DNA of 32,279 bases, taken from Pirellula sp. (GTDB lineage Bacteria > Planctomycetota > Planctomycetia > Pirellulales > Pirellulaceae). Both the position numbers and the translations under genes were made by a program. The DNA lies in assembly GCA_025459355.1 (NCBI GenBank), contig JALOQS010000011.1, positions 1 to 32,279 of the forward strand. Reading direction: 5' to 3'. Under the pieces are notes generated by a model that saw nothing but the letters and a program-made list of their open reading frames with translations, did not search any database and was not told the origin of the DNA. This document shows positions 8,564 through 16,280 of this stretch, piece by piece (position 1 is the first letter of the stretch; the number at the start of each line of letters is the position of its first letter).

Positions 8564-9019
8564 CTAGCCCTTCTTTTCAGCTTTCTTGTACTTGGCTTTT
8601 TCGTAAGCCTTTTCGCCAAAGAGTCCTTCGAGCTTCTCATCGTCGCTCATCTTCTCTGCTTTACCTTTGCAGTTTCCGCAGCAAAAAGAAACGCTGGCTC
8701 CCTTGAACTCAACAGTTTGGTCGGCCTTTGCAGGACCGCCTGTAAAGGGGCAAGCCCCCTGTTCAACTTGCTTGGTCGCAATCAATTGATGATTGGCCTT
8801 GGTAGCAAACTTCTTTTTGTCGCCATCGAACGTACCTTTGCAGTTCGAGCAGCAAAAATAAACATTGCCCTCTTTCCATTCGCTTGTTTTGTCAGCCTTT
8901 GCGGGTGACTTGAGGTTCATCAAGCACTTAATGTCCTTGAGATCGACGGTGTCTGCGGCAAAGGTTACGCCAGCGAAAGCCAACGCAAATGACGCGACGC
9001 CAAGAAATAGATTCTTCAT
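8564..9019 (-). CDS. Secreted two-domain YHS/TRASH-like cysteine protein
   Basis: A 151-aa protein with a clear signal peptide (MKNLFLGVASFALAFAGVTFAA). It then carries two copies of a domain containing FCCxNCKG: FCCSNCKGTF and FCCGNCKGK, each preceded by a Cys (KCLM and ACPF). This resembles YHS/TRASH metal-binding modules, so it probably binds a transition metal outside the cytoplasm; the metal is unknown. The C-terminal tail is Lys/Glu-rich (KAKYKKAEKKG). The start is supported by AGGAGA seven to eight nt upstream of the ATG. It appears monocistronic and ends at the shared terminator at 8478-8520. Confidence 0.75.
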   Translation of the reverse strand: MKNLFLGVASFALAFAGVTFAADTVDLKDIKCLMNLKSPAKADKTSEWKEGNVYFCCSNCKGTFDGDKKKFATKANHQLIATKQVEQGACPFTGGPAKADQTVEFKGASVSFCCGNCKGKAEKMSDDEKLEGLFGEKAYEKAKYKKAEKKG

Positions 9020-9286
9020 GGTTTTCTCCTACTAGGAAGGAAGTTATCGGAAGGCCCACCATGGTAACAGGCAAACTGATGCATCGCAAGAATACTGCCC
9101 GGTATGCCAAAACCTTTCTCATGCCTTTCCGCCTCGCAGAAACGGCTGTTTTCTCCCCTTTTTTTCTCCTCAGGAAGCCTTCAAAACCGAGCGGCCCTGG
9201 TTGCTAGCATTGGAAAATGCAGTTCCTTTTACAGGTTCACAACCATTGCATCTTGTGGTTTAATGGCCTCGCGGGGTTCGAATTAG

Positions 9287-9314
9287 TCGCTCGACGACCG
9301 ACGTTGTCGAGCGA
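9287..9314. repeat. 9-bp perfect hairpin in the CAP gene leader
   Basis: TCGCTCGAC (9287-9295) and GTCGAGCGA (9306-9314) form a perfect stem with a 10-nt loop, followed by ATTTTG. It could be a terminator-like or attenuator-like element in the leader of the gene at 9451, or a REP-type palindrome. The U-tract is short (four T). Confidence 0.4.
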
Positions 9315-9353
9315 ATTTTGGGACCGCACACTAGATTTTGGGGACCGCGCACA
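9315..9353 (+). repeat. Two imperfect copies of an ATTTTGGGACCGC box
   Basis: ATTTTGGGACCGCACAC directly follows the hairpin, and ATTTTGGGGACCGCGCAC follows 5 nt later. The two boxes differ by two single-base insertions. Their function is unknown; they could be tandem protein-binding sites or a small duplication. Confidence 0.5.
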
Positions 9354-9450
9354 GTGGGCGACCACCCCGGGATCGAGTTGAGCAATCATGGGATTGCTGG
9401 AGTTTTTACGGAATAACTCCATTACACATTCAGTTACGAAAGGGATTGTG

Positions 9451-9999
9451 ATGCGATTTTCTTTAGCGATTGCTGTTCTACTGTTGGGAATGCAGTCGGT
9501 TACCGATGCTGGCCTCTTCCGCCGCAATGTTCGAAGCACCAGCGCGACCCAGACTCAGGCCGTCTCTAGGCCAGTCCAAGTGGCTCAGGTAGCACACACG
9601 ACATCTGCTGGACCTACCATCCAGATGGCACAACATTCCAAAGTCATCGAGCCATCGTCAGTCGAGCTATCGGCTATGCAGGACGGATCAGACGCGTTGG
9701 CTGAAGTCAATGCTGCTCGCGCCAAGCGTGGTCTTCGTCCGTTTCAGCATGATCCACAGCTGACACAAGCTGCGTTACAGTGTGCTCAGATCAGAGCATC
9801 GCGACGCATAGCGGGCCATCTCGCCAATGACTTTGCTTATTTGCCAGCTGGCTCGACGGCACGATCGGCGGGTTGTGGTGCCATGGAGCCCAGTTGGGGA
9901 TGGGGCACCTGCTGCACGTACGAAAACTATACGTACGCCGGCGCAGCTTGGGTCATGGGTGCTGATGGCAAGAGGTATATGCATCTCTTCGTCCGCTAA
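9451..9999 (+). CDS. Secreted CAP (SCP/PR1)-like protein
   Basis: The ATG at 9451 is chosen because it starts a clean signal peptide (MRFSLAIAVLLLGMQSVTDA) and AAAGGGA lies six nt upstream; an earlier in-frame ATG at 9388 would add 21 residues before the signal. The product is 182 aa. The C-terminal half has the CAP pattern: ALAEVNAARAKRGLRPFQHD, then LTQAALQCAQIRA and a His in AGHLANDF, ending in AAWVMGADGKRYMHLFVR. CAP proteins are secreted and of varied function. The domain is short, and Cys pairs (GCGAM, TCCTY) suggest disulphides. A terminator lies 38 nt after the stop. Confidence 0.72.
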   Translation: MRFSLAIAVLLLGMQSVTDAGLFRRNVRSTSATQTQAVSRPVQVAQVAHTTSAGPTIQMAQHSKVIEPSSVELSAMQDGSDALAEVNAARAKRGLRPFQHDPQLTQAALQCAQIRASRRIAGHLANDFAYLPAGSTARSAGCGAMEPSWGWGTCCTYENYTYAGAAWVMGADGKRYMHLFVR

Positions 10000-10012
10000 C
10001 ACGCAGCGGGAC

Positions 10013-10303
10013 TTAACCTACCTCGCAGTCGATCTCGCAGCCGATCTTCCCAGGGATCGGCTGCTTTTTCTCACTGCACCAACTCGACCGAACCGTTACA
10101 GCATTGACCACTTCAAAGCTACGAGTTGCAGAACGAATCGTCTCCTGAGCCACTTGTTTGAGAAAGAACGTCTCGACTTCTCCATACAGCTCAAGATGTT
10201 CATTGGTCATCCGAACATCTAGTCCACGTATCGAGGCAAAATGACTGTCCATTAACAGTCGCTTCGCCAATCCAGCTACATCCTGAAATCCTGAATCAAT
10301 CAT
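10013..10303 (-). CDS. Small BON-domain-like protein
   Basis: A 96-aa protein with a BON-like pattern: a start helix (AGLAKRLLMD), HLELYGEVETFFLKQVAQETI, then FEVVNAVTVRSSW. BON domains usually bind phospholipid or act in envelope stability, but no signal peptide is present here, so the protein is probably cytoplasmic or the function differs. The start is well supported: AAGGAG lies seven nt before the ATG. The last 30 or so codons overlap, on the opposite strand, the terminator of the CAP-like gene. Confidence 0.7.
   Translation of the reverse strand: MIDSGFQDVAGLAKRLLMDSHFASIRGLDVRMTNEHLELYGEVETFFLKQVAQETIRSATRSFEVVNAVTVRSSWCSEKKQPIPGKIGCEIDCEVG
10037..10069 (+). terminator. Intrinsic terminator of the CAP-like gene, inside the BON ORF
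   Basis: GCAGCCGATC (10037-10046) pairs perfectly with GATCGGCTGC (10055-10064) around an 8-nt loop, followed by TTTTT (10065-10069). It is in plus orientation, 38 nt after the CAP-like stop. It lies entirely within the 3' coding end of the oppositely transcribed BON gene, where it encodes part of the Pro/Lys/Ile C-terminus. Confidence 0.88.
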
Positions 10304-10362
10304 CGGACCACTCCTTAGGCGCTAAGAACGCTCGCTTCCGAATCTCCTGTGCGATAGTCCTG

Positions 10363-10390
10363 AAATTAAGATTCGCTTCAAATGTGTCAA
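10363..10390 (-). promoter_or_regulatory. Possible promoter of the BON gene
   Basis: On the minus strand a perfect TTGACA (10390-10385) is followed after 16 nt by TAATTT (10368-10363). The -35 is perfect but the -10 matches only half of the consensus. It lies about 60 nt upstream of the BON start codon at 10303. Confidence 0.25.
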
Positions 10391-10477
10391 GCGTTTGAAA
10401 TCCCCATTTAAGAAGATTGCGGGAAACACTTACGACTAGCGAATTGGAGTGACTTGGAGTGAACGTTGCGTCGCTCT

Positions 10478-10942
10478 TTAAGCCTTCGATAACGCGGCCT
10501 CAATGAGCCTCTGCATGCGCGGCGATGCACCCGCGGCGAGCATTGCTAGCACATTTCTCAGTTCCTGAGAAACCATCGGCAGATTGCTAATGGCCCAGCA
10601 AATCTTTTCTCTGGCTGACTCTTCCAGACTTTGGTCTGCCAGCCGTGCTGCAAAAGTCTTTTGCAGTTTTTGATCCACGCCAGCTATGGCATCAGCATCA
10701 TCTGCCAGCAAACGCCCTATCAAAGTTGCTGCCCAGAAGACGCGCAAGGAATCGGTGTCCAGTAAATGCTTTAAAAGCAAATCCATCTGCTCAGCCCGGG
10801 GCGGTCCGCAATTCTCTAAAGACTCGAGGGCTGCGTTGGACACCGATTCGTCTTGGTGGGTAATGGACTCCAGCAGCAGTCCAAGATTTTTCAGTGCACG
10901 CTCAGAATCGTTCATGCACGCTTCGATATCGGACTGAATCAT
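10478..10942 (-). CDS. HEAT-like helical repeat protein, unknown function
   Basis: A 154-aa, almost wholly alpha-helical protein with helical pairs reminiscent of HEAT repeats (for example ESVSNAALESLENCG, SLRVFWAATLIGRLL, SAREKICWAISNLP). It has no signal peptide or membrane segment. The ATG at 10942 is preferred, with AAGGGG about nine nt upstream; a TTG at 10948 is also possible. It lies 49 nt after the aroC stop on the same strand, so it is likely co-transcribed. HEAT-like proteins usually serve as binding scaffolds; the partner is unknown. Confidence 0.6.
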   Translation of the reverse strand: MIQSDIEACMNDSERALKNLGLLLESITHQDESVSNAALESLENCGPPRAEQMDLLLKHLLDTDSLRVFWAATLIGRLLADDADAIAGVDQKLQKTFAARLADQSLEESAREKICWAISNLPMVSQELRNVLAMLAAGASPRMQRLIEAALSKA

Positions 10943-10991
10943 GTTCAAAACCCCTTGCTTTGTTCTTGTATAGATTACGTGGAACTCGCGG

Positions 10992-12140
10992 TTAACGTTG
11001 ACGAGCCATTTGCTGAAACAGATCGTATCGTGCTTTCATTTCGACCAAGCTATCTCCGCCGAACTTGTCGACTAGAGCGGAAGCTATTTCAAAGGCAACA
11101 ACATGCTCGACAATAATGGCGGCAGCCGAAATCGCGCAGACATCGCTCCGTTCGTAACTAGCTCGATGCGAGCCTTTGTCTTCCATGCGGATCGAATCTA
11201 AGGGTTTGCGGAGCGTGCTAATTGGCTTTTTGGCGGCTCTCACAATTAATGATTGCCCGTTGGTCATCCCACCTTCTAAACCACCCGCATTATTGGACGG
11301 GCGTACGTACCCCAGGTTCGGTGTATTGACTTGTTCAGGATCAAAGTGAATGGGATCGTGAACTTGAGAACCAGGTCGTCGCGCTGCCTCAAACCCCATT
11401 CCAATCTCCACACCCTTGATGGCTTGGACTGCCATAACCGCCTGGGCAATTTTCCCATCGAGCTTGCGATCCCATTGAGCATGAGTTCCCAATCCAAACG
11501 GCAATCCGTCCACTCTCACCTCAATGATACCACCCAATGTGTCTCCCTCATCTGCTGTTCGATCGATATAGGATTCGGCTTCTTTGTCCCTGTCGGGCTC
11601 GACCGAATAAATGCTGCTGGTATCTCGCAAGGCTCTGACTTGACTAACTGGCTTTCCTAAAGAATCCCCGCGACCAATTGGCATCGCTCCTAGCTCCAAG
11701 ACATATCCGATGGTCTCGATACCGAATTGACTCAGTAGCTGCCGAGCCAAGGCTCCCGCCGCAACCCGAACCGCAGTTTCGCGAGCGCTCGATCGCTCCA
11801 ACACGCCACGAATAGACCCGAGATATTTGATCGAACCAGTTAAATCCGCGTGACCGGGGCGAGGCCGCTCGAGCTCTTTGAGTCTCTCCAGCTTGTAATC
11901 GTTGTTGACAACCTGCAGGGTCAGCGGCGATCCAAGCGTCACGCCTTGCCAAACGCCCGTAAGAAACTCAACCTTGTCTTGCTCGAGCTTTTGTCGCCCG
12001 CCACGTCCATAGCCCCCCTGCCGTAATTGCAACTCTCGGTCTATGTGATCGTTATCGATTGTCAATCCAGCAGGAAATCCATCGATAAGTGCGAGCAGGG
12101 CTTTTCCGTGAGATTCTCCGGCGGTCCAATAACGTAACAT
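10992..12140 (-). CDS. aroC: Chorismate synthase
   Basis: A 382-aa enzyme, normal length. It converts 5-enolpyruvylshikimate-3-phosphate to chorismate using reduced FMN, the last common step of aromatic biosynthesis, in the cytoplasm. The family motifs are all present: GESHGKALLALIDGFPAG at residues 8-25, GYGRGGRQKLEQD, the central GSIRGVLERSSARETAVR followed by VAAGALA, GGLEGGMTNGQ, and RSDVCAISAAAIIVEHV near the C-terminus. The ATG at 12140 matches the family start (MLRYWTAGESHG); no good ribosome site is visible. It is divergent from eboE across 187 bp, and followed 49 nt later by the HEAT-like gene. Confidence 0.98.
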   Translation of the reverse strand: MLRYWTAGESHGKALLALIDGFPAGLTIDNDHIDRELQLRQGGYGRGGRQKLEQDKVEFLTGVWQGVTLGSPLTLQVVNNDYKLERLKELERPRPGHADLTGSIKYLGSIRGVLERSSARETAVRVAAGALARQLLSQFGIETIGYVLELGAMPIGRGDSLGKPVSQVRALRDTSSIYSVEPDRDKEAESYIDRTADEGDTLGGIIEVRVDGLPFGLGTHAQWDRKLDGKIAQAVMAVQAIKGVEIGMGFEAARRPGSQVHDPIHFDPEQVNTPNLGYVRPSNNAGGLEGGMTNGQSLIVRAAKKPISTLRKPLDSIRMEDKGSHRASYERSDVCAISAAAIIVEHVVAFEIASALVDKFGGDSLVEMKARYDLFQQMARQR

Positions 12141-12327
12141 AGAATGAAGTTAAAGTGGTTAGCGAAATCTGGCGACTGAAGAGCGGCTAAGGTTCGATTC
12201 CACCACTTACCTGTTCTACCACTCACCTGGATGTATAACCTACTCAGTTTAGTATCGTTTAGCCCCAAGCCAAGCCGCATTGCAGATTCAGATAGCCTAC
12301 TCTCGCTATCTTTAGAAGGAACCATTG

Positions 12328-13590
12328 ATGGATTCGCCACAATTGACAGTAAAAAATGGGTACTGCATGAACGTTCATGCTGGCCGAACCTTTTCTGAAG
12401 TATTAGCAAATCTGGAGAACTATACCTCGCGAGTGCAGACGCTGGTGGGTGGGCCCATCGGAATTGGTTTGTGGTTCTCGGAGACTTCGGCTGTCGAAGC
12501 ACTGGAGATTGGTAATCTGGAACAGTTGCGATCCACTCTGGCTCAGCATTCTCTTTTCCCTTACACGTTAAATGGATTTCCACAGGGCGACTTTCATCAA
12601 AAGATCGTAAAACACGCGGTCTATCATCCGACTTGGTGGGAGCCATCCCGTTTGGAATACACCAGGAAATTAGTGAGAATCCTCGACGCAATTCTTCCCG
12701 AGGGGCAATCAGGCAGCATTTCTACATTGCCAATCGCGTGGGGAACGCCGCAGCCCACCAAGGAACAGCTTCAAATGGCTGCAAAAAACTTGATCTTTCT
12801 GGCACAGGAACTCGCACGACTCCAGGAGACGACGGGACGTTACATGGTGATCGCCATTGAGCCCGAGCCTGGGTGCTACCTCACTTCGACCGCTTCTTTC
12901 CTTCGGTTCTATCGCGATGAATTGCTCGCAGCCTGCTCCACGGCTACTTCGCGCGCGAATGTGTTGGACCATATCACGATCTGCCATGACGTTTGCCACG
13001 CTGCTGTCATGTTCGAAGATCAAGAGGCGGAATTGAACTCTCTGTTTAACTATGGAGTCCGGGTCGGAAAGGTGCAGGTCTCGTCAGCAATCTCCATCCC
13101 ATGGGGCAAAATGTCGAAAGAGCAGCATGCACTGGCTTTATCACAACTGAATCAATTTGCTGAAGATCGATATCTGCATCAAACGACGTTGGGTGGATTC
13201 GATGCAAATCGCCCCACAGTTGGTCAGCTGGTTCTGCAACGCCTCGTCGAGGATTTGCCCCTGGCGCTACATGATGGTCTTTCCAATTCGCAGCGTTCGG
13301 CAATTGCGACGAGCTCTTTGCCTCAACAAGACGAATGGCGAGTGCACTTTCACGTCCCGATTTTTGTGGAGCGTTTCGGTGAACTTTCCACGACGCAATC
13401 TGAAATTGAAAAGACCCTCGCGATCTTGGGCCCACTCTCGGGGACGGATCGATTTCCCACCGGACACTTCGAAATTGAAACCTACGCGTGGCCCGTATTG
13501 CCCGATGGACTCAAAGCGAACGATCTCGCCAGCGGTATCGCTCGTGAGATCGAATGGTTTACAGCCAAAGCTCTGGATCTGCATCGCTAG
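12328..13590 (+). CDS. eboE: EboE-like metabolite-traffic protein (TIM-barrel)
   Basis: A 420-aa protein resembling EboE, a xylose-isomerase-like TIM-barrel protein of the ebo clusters. Family-like features are NGYCMNVHAGRTFSEVLANL at residues 9-28, the GPIGIGLWFSETSAVE segment, FPYTLNGFPQGDFH, IAIEPEPGCYL, and TICHDVCHAAVMFED (His/Asp/His likely metal-site residues). EboE is implicated in processing or export of a metabolite precursor, but its reaction is unknown. The ATG at 12328 is chosen over a TTG at 12325 because AGAAGGA lies about six nt upstream. No eboA, B, C, D or F neighbour is visible. The 3' end overlaps nadE by 32 bp. Confidence 0.8.
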   Translation: MDSPQLTVKNGYCMNVHAGRTFSEVLANLENYTSRVQTLVGGPIGIGLWFSETSAVEALEIGNLEQLRSTLAQHSLFPYTLNGFPQGDFHQKIVKHAVYHPTWWEPSRLEYTRKLVRILDAILPEGQSGSISTLPIAWGTPQPTKEQLQMAAKNLIFLAQELARLQETTGRYMVIAIEPEPGCYLTSTASFLRFYRDELLAACSTATSRANVLDHITICHDVCHAAVMFEDQEAELNSLFNYGVRVGKVQVSSAISIPWGKMSKEQHALALSQLNQFAEDRYLHQTTLGGFDANRPTVGQLVLQRLVEDLPLALHDGLSNSQRSAIATSSLPQQDEWRVHFHVPIFVERFGELSTTQSEIEKTLAILGPLSGTDRFPTGHFEIETYAWPVLPDGLKANDLASGIAREIEWFTAKALDLHR

Positions 13591-15571
13591 GCATTCGCCA
13601 ATCTCCTCTTGGTGACAGGGAGACGGTTCCAACCTTGGGACCATCTGGCACACAACTACGTTTGTACTGCGATTGAAAGAAACGCTTAAAGAACACGGTC
13701 AACCACGACTCGATCGTGGCCGCAGAATAGTTGGTGCTGAATTTGGCGTTCGTCGCGAGCTCTAGAATCTTGACTCGCGACGCTCCACTTCGAACGAAAT
13801 GGTACAAAAAGAAATCGTGCAGCTCGTACGGACCCACCGTTTCTTCGGTTGCTTGACTGACGCTCTTATCTTTGGTCAGCGGTAACAGTTCCGGTGAAAT
13901 GGGGGTGGCTGCAATATCCAGCAGTACTTGCCTCGCTCGAACGGCATGGCTTTCACTCCCCGCATACTCATGATTAGCAACGAATTCGACCAAAAAACGC
14001 ACCAAGGTTTTTGGAACCGAACAGTTAACGTTATACATGGACATGTGATCAGCGTTGTAAGTGCTCCAACCGAGCGCTCCTTCGGAAAGATCGCCTGTCC
14101 CGATAACAAACCCACGACTCATGAGCAACAGCGTTCGCATTCTCGCTTGAACATTCTCGAAAACGAGATCGCTGCGGTTGGTTTCGGGTAATTGCTCGAG
14201 TACATGCTGAAGAGACTCAACGCTCTGCCCAGTGCAATCGATCCCAAATGGGCGATGCCCTAAATTTCGAAAGATCTCCAAACAACTGGGGCGTATATCG
14301 ATGATCTCGGATTTAATCCCCAAACAACTCATCAAATCCAAGGCATTGCTCTTCGTTTTGGATGAGGTTCCAAAACCCGGCATGGTAAGTCCAATCAATC
14401 GAGTCTTGTCGAATCGAGTGGAATCGAACATCTTGGCTGCGACCAACAGTGCCAGTGTGCTGTCCAAGCCGCCGGAAACACCAATCGTAAGTGACGTGCT
14501 TTCAGGGAGCGTGCTAATTCGCTTGGCCAACGCGGCAACTTGGATTTCGAATACCTCGGCGCATCGTTCTGCTAATTGACGCGTATCGCTGGGGACAAAA
14601 GGCCTCGGATCAACGAAACGGTTCAATTTCCTGGCGACACGCGGCAGACTAAATGCGATGCTTCGGAATCTTGGCAAATTGAAATTGGTTTGATGCATGG
14701 TCCCGGTCATGCGGCGGTCGTGCTCGATCCGTCCAAGATCGATATCCGCTGTTGCGCTGGAACATAAACCTGCTTCGACGTTGTTCGAATGAAGCTGAAG
14801 CCCCGTTCCAATTCTCTGGGACTCCGCTAGCAGACTGCCGTTCTCCGAAATCATGCAATGGGCTCCGAACACGAGGTCGGTGGTTGATTCGGTCGGGCCG
14901 ACGCTCGCATACGCGTACGCGGAATTGCATCGCCCGGATTGCGTCACCACCAATCGCTGTCGATAGTTCGCTTTACCTACCGTCTCATTGCTGGCCGATA
15001 GATTTAAACAAACATTTGCACCGGCGATGGTCTGAATGGAACTGGGGGGGATGGGAACCCACAAATCCTCACAGATTTCAATACCTATCTTGGCTAGCCC
15101 GCTGTCAAAGAGAAGATCTGGACCAAACGGAACCTCTCCAATTTGTTCGGAGAGTTGCAATGACTCCGATACACCGGTTCCCGATTGAAACCAACGCCCT
15201 TCGTAGAACTCTTGATAGGTGGGCAAATGCTGCTTAGGAACTAGACCGATAAGCGTTTGGTTCCAGATGACTGCCGCGCAATTGTATAGCTTGCTGGCAT
15301 GAACCCAAGGTGTTCCGACCACGACGAGCTGTCTGTTGCTGACCGATTTGCAAAGCTGAAATAACTCGTGCCGACAACTATCGAGCATCGACGCTTGGAG
15401 AAAAAGCTCACCACACGTGTAGCCACTCAAAGTCAACTCGCCAAACAACAAAATATCCGAATCGGTTTCGCGATGGATCGCTACCTCGATGGCTTCGCGG
15501 TTTCGCTTGGGATTGCCGATCGATGTCGGAACACAGATCGCGGAAATTCGAAGGAATCCGGTGGGGGTCAT
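13559..15571 (-). CDS. nadE: Glutamine-dependent NAD+ synthetase
   Basis: A 670-aa two-domain enzyme, normal for the glutamine-dependent type. The N-terminal nitrilase-like glutaminase domain shows the catalytic triad: Glu45 (LLFGELTLSGYT), Lys113 (VPKQHLPTYQEFYEG) and Cys167 (GIEICEDLW). The C-terminal synthetase domain has the PP-loop SGGLDST near residues 366-372, and later GTGDLSEGALGWST. It makes NAD+ from nicotinic acid adenine dinucleotide, ATP and glutamine in the cytoplasm. The ATG at 15571 gives the expected N-terminus. It converges on eboE, and the last 10 codons are shared in antisense. Confidence 0.97.
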   Translation of the reverse strand: MTPTGFLRISAICVPTSIGNPKRNREAIEVAIHRETDSDILLFGELTLSGYTCGELFLQASMLDSCRHELFQLCKSVSNRQLVVVGTPWVHASKLYNCAAVIWNQTLIGLVPKQHLPTYQEFYEGRWFQSGTGVSESLQLSEQIGEVPFGPDLLFDSGLAKIGIEICEDLWVPIPPSSIQTIAGANVCLNLSASNETVGKANYRQRLVVTQSGRCNSAYAYASVGPTESTTDLVFGAHCMISENGSLLAESQRIGTGLQLHSNNVEAGLCSSATADIDLGRIEHDRRMTGTMHQTNFNLPRFRSIAFSLPRVARKLNRFVDPRPFVPSDTRQLAERCAEVFEIQVAALAKRISTLPESTSLTIGVSGGLDSTLALLVAAKMFDSTRFDKTRLIGLTMPGFGTSSKTKSNALDLMSCLGIKSEIIDIRPSCLEIFRNLGHRPFGIDCTGQSVESLQHVLEQLPETNRSDLVFENVQARMRTLLLMSRGFVIGTGDLSEGALGWSTYNADHMSMYNVNCSVPKTLVRFLVEFVANHEYAGSESHAVRARQVLLDIAATPISPELLPLTKDKSVSQATEETVGPYELHDFFLYHFVRSGASRVKILELATNAKFSTNYSAATIESWLTVFFKRFFQSQYKRSCVPDGPKVGTVSLSPRGDWRMPSDADPELWL

Positions 15572-15610
15572 GTCGAGCCTAAGTTGATTCGGCGTGGTTG
15601 ATTACTTTGG

Positions 15611-15640
15611 AAATACCAATCGCGGAAAATACCAATCGCG
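15611..15640. repeat. 14-bp direct repeat next to a stop codon
   Basis: AAATACCAATCGCG occurs at 15611-15624 and 15627-15640, separated by two nt. The second copy ends one base before the stop codon (15642-15644, minus strand) of the SnoaL-like gene. It looks like a small tandem duplication. Confidence 0.7.
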
Positions 15641-15641
15641 A

Positions 15642-16031
15642 CTAGGCAGGGGAGCGGTGAAAATGCACGTGCTTCCATTTGCCATTCTGACGATGCCAAA
15701 TGCGAGTTTCTTCCATTGCGGTCGTCGTGGGCTTGCCATCGGTCAATTTCTGCACCAGCCTCACATATGCGATGATTCCGACATCACCAATGATTCGAAT
15801 GTGTGGGCCAATCATGGTCGCTTGGACCGGTGTGGGATTTGGGTTCGGCAGATTAAAGTAGTATCGATGAAAGTCGAGGCCGTCGACTAGGTTCCCGAGC
15901 GCCTCGGGCTCGAAACAGGTCAACGAGGGATCGCAAAGCTCTGCGTACGTGTTCCAATCTCCACCTGCGATAGCAACCAGCAATTGCTGTGTTTTGGCCA
16001 GAATTGCATCGCGATCTGATTCCAACGACAT
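15642..16031 (-). CDS. SnoaL / CaMKII association-domain-like (DUF4440) protein
   Basis: A 129-aa single-domain protein with the NTF2-like pattern of the CaMKII-AD/DUF4440 group: a helical start (RDAILAKTQQLLVAIAGGDW), CDPSLTCFEPEALG, FHRYYF, IRIIGDVGIIAYVRLVQ, and the end RIWHRQNGKWKHVHFHRS. Members form dimers or larger assemblies with a small-molecule pocket. No specific ligand can be inferred. It is a free-standing domain without a kinase. It lies 70 nt upstream of the nadE start on the same strand and may be co-transcribed. Confidence 0.85.
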   Translation of the reverse strand: MSLESDRDAILAKTQQLLVAIAGGDWNTYAELCDPSLTCFEPEALGNLVDGLDFHRYYFNLPNPNPTPVQATMIGPHIRIIGDVGIIAYVRLVQKLTDGKPTTTAMEETRIWHRQNGKWKHVHFHRSPA

Positions 16032-16250
16032 AATGATTTTCCGAAATGACTAGGAATGTTGAGCAGCCCACGGCTACCGGGTCAAAACAAGCTGTGCATC
16101 TAAAGGTACGCGTATCGTATGATCCTAACCGATTTTACGCCAGACGGTGTTGGGGCAATACAAGCCGATCAGAAATGTCTGGACACAAAACTACCGAATG
16201 CTTGTATGCCTTGGGACGGTTATGACAAAATCAAGCCACTCCGCGCGTTC

Positions 16251-16280
16251 GTTGATAACCGGACTGTTGATAATCGGTCT
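16251..16280. repeat. 15-bp tandem repeat over a stop codon
   Basis: GTTGATAACCGGACT (16251-16265) is followed directly by GTTGATAATCGGTCT (16266-16280), identical at 13 of 15 positions. The second copy overlaps the stop codon (16279-16281, minus strand) of the BatD/BatE fusion. Confidence 0.65.

Larger units (their letters stand above)
9020..9450. other. Divergent intergenic region
   Basis: This 431-bp region separates the YHS-like gene (-) from the CAP-like gene (+). No protein-like frame was recognised. It holds a T-rich tract near 9149-9170, a hairpin at 9287-9314 and a repeated GGGACCGC box just after the hairpin. It probably carries both promoters and a long 5' leader for the CAP-like gene. 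Confidence 0.5.

Noticed and set aside
13559-13590. Frameshift at the eboE/nadE junction
   Set aside because: Both proteins reach family-like C-termini, so a true convergent overlap is more likely.
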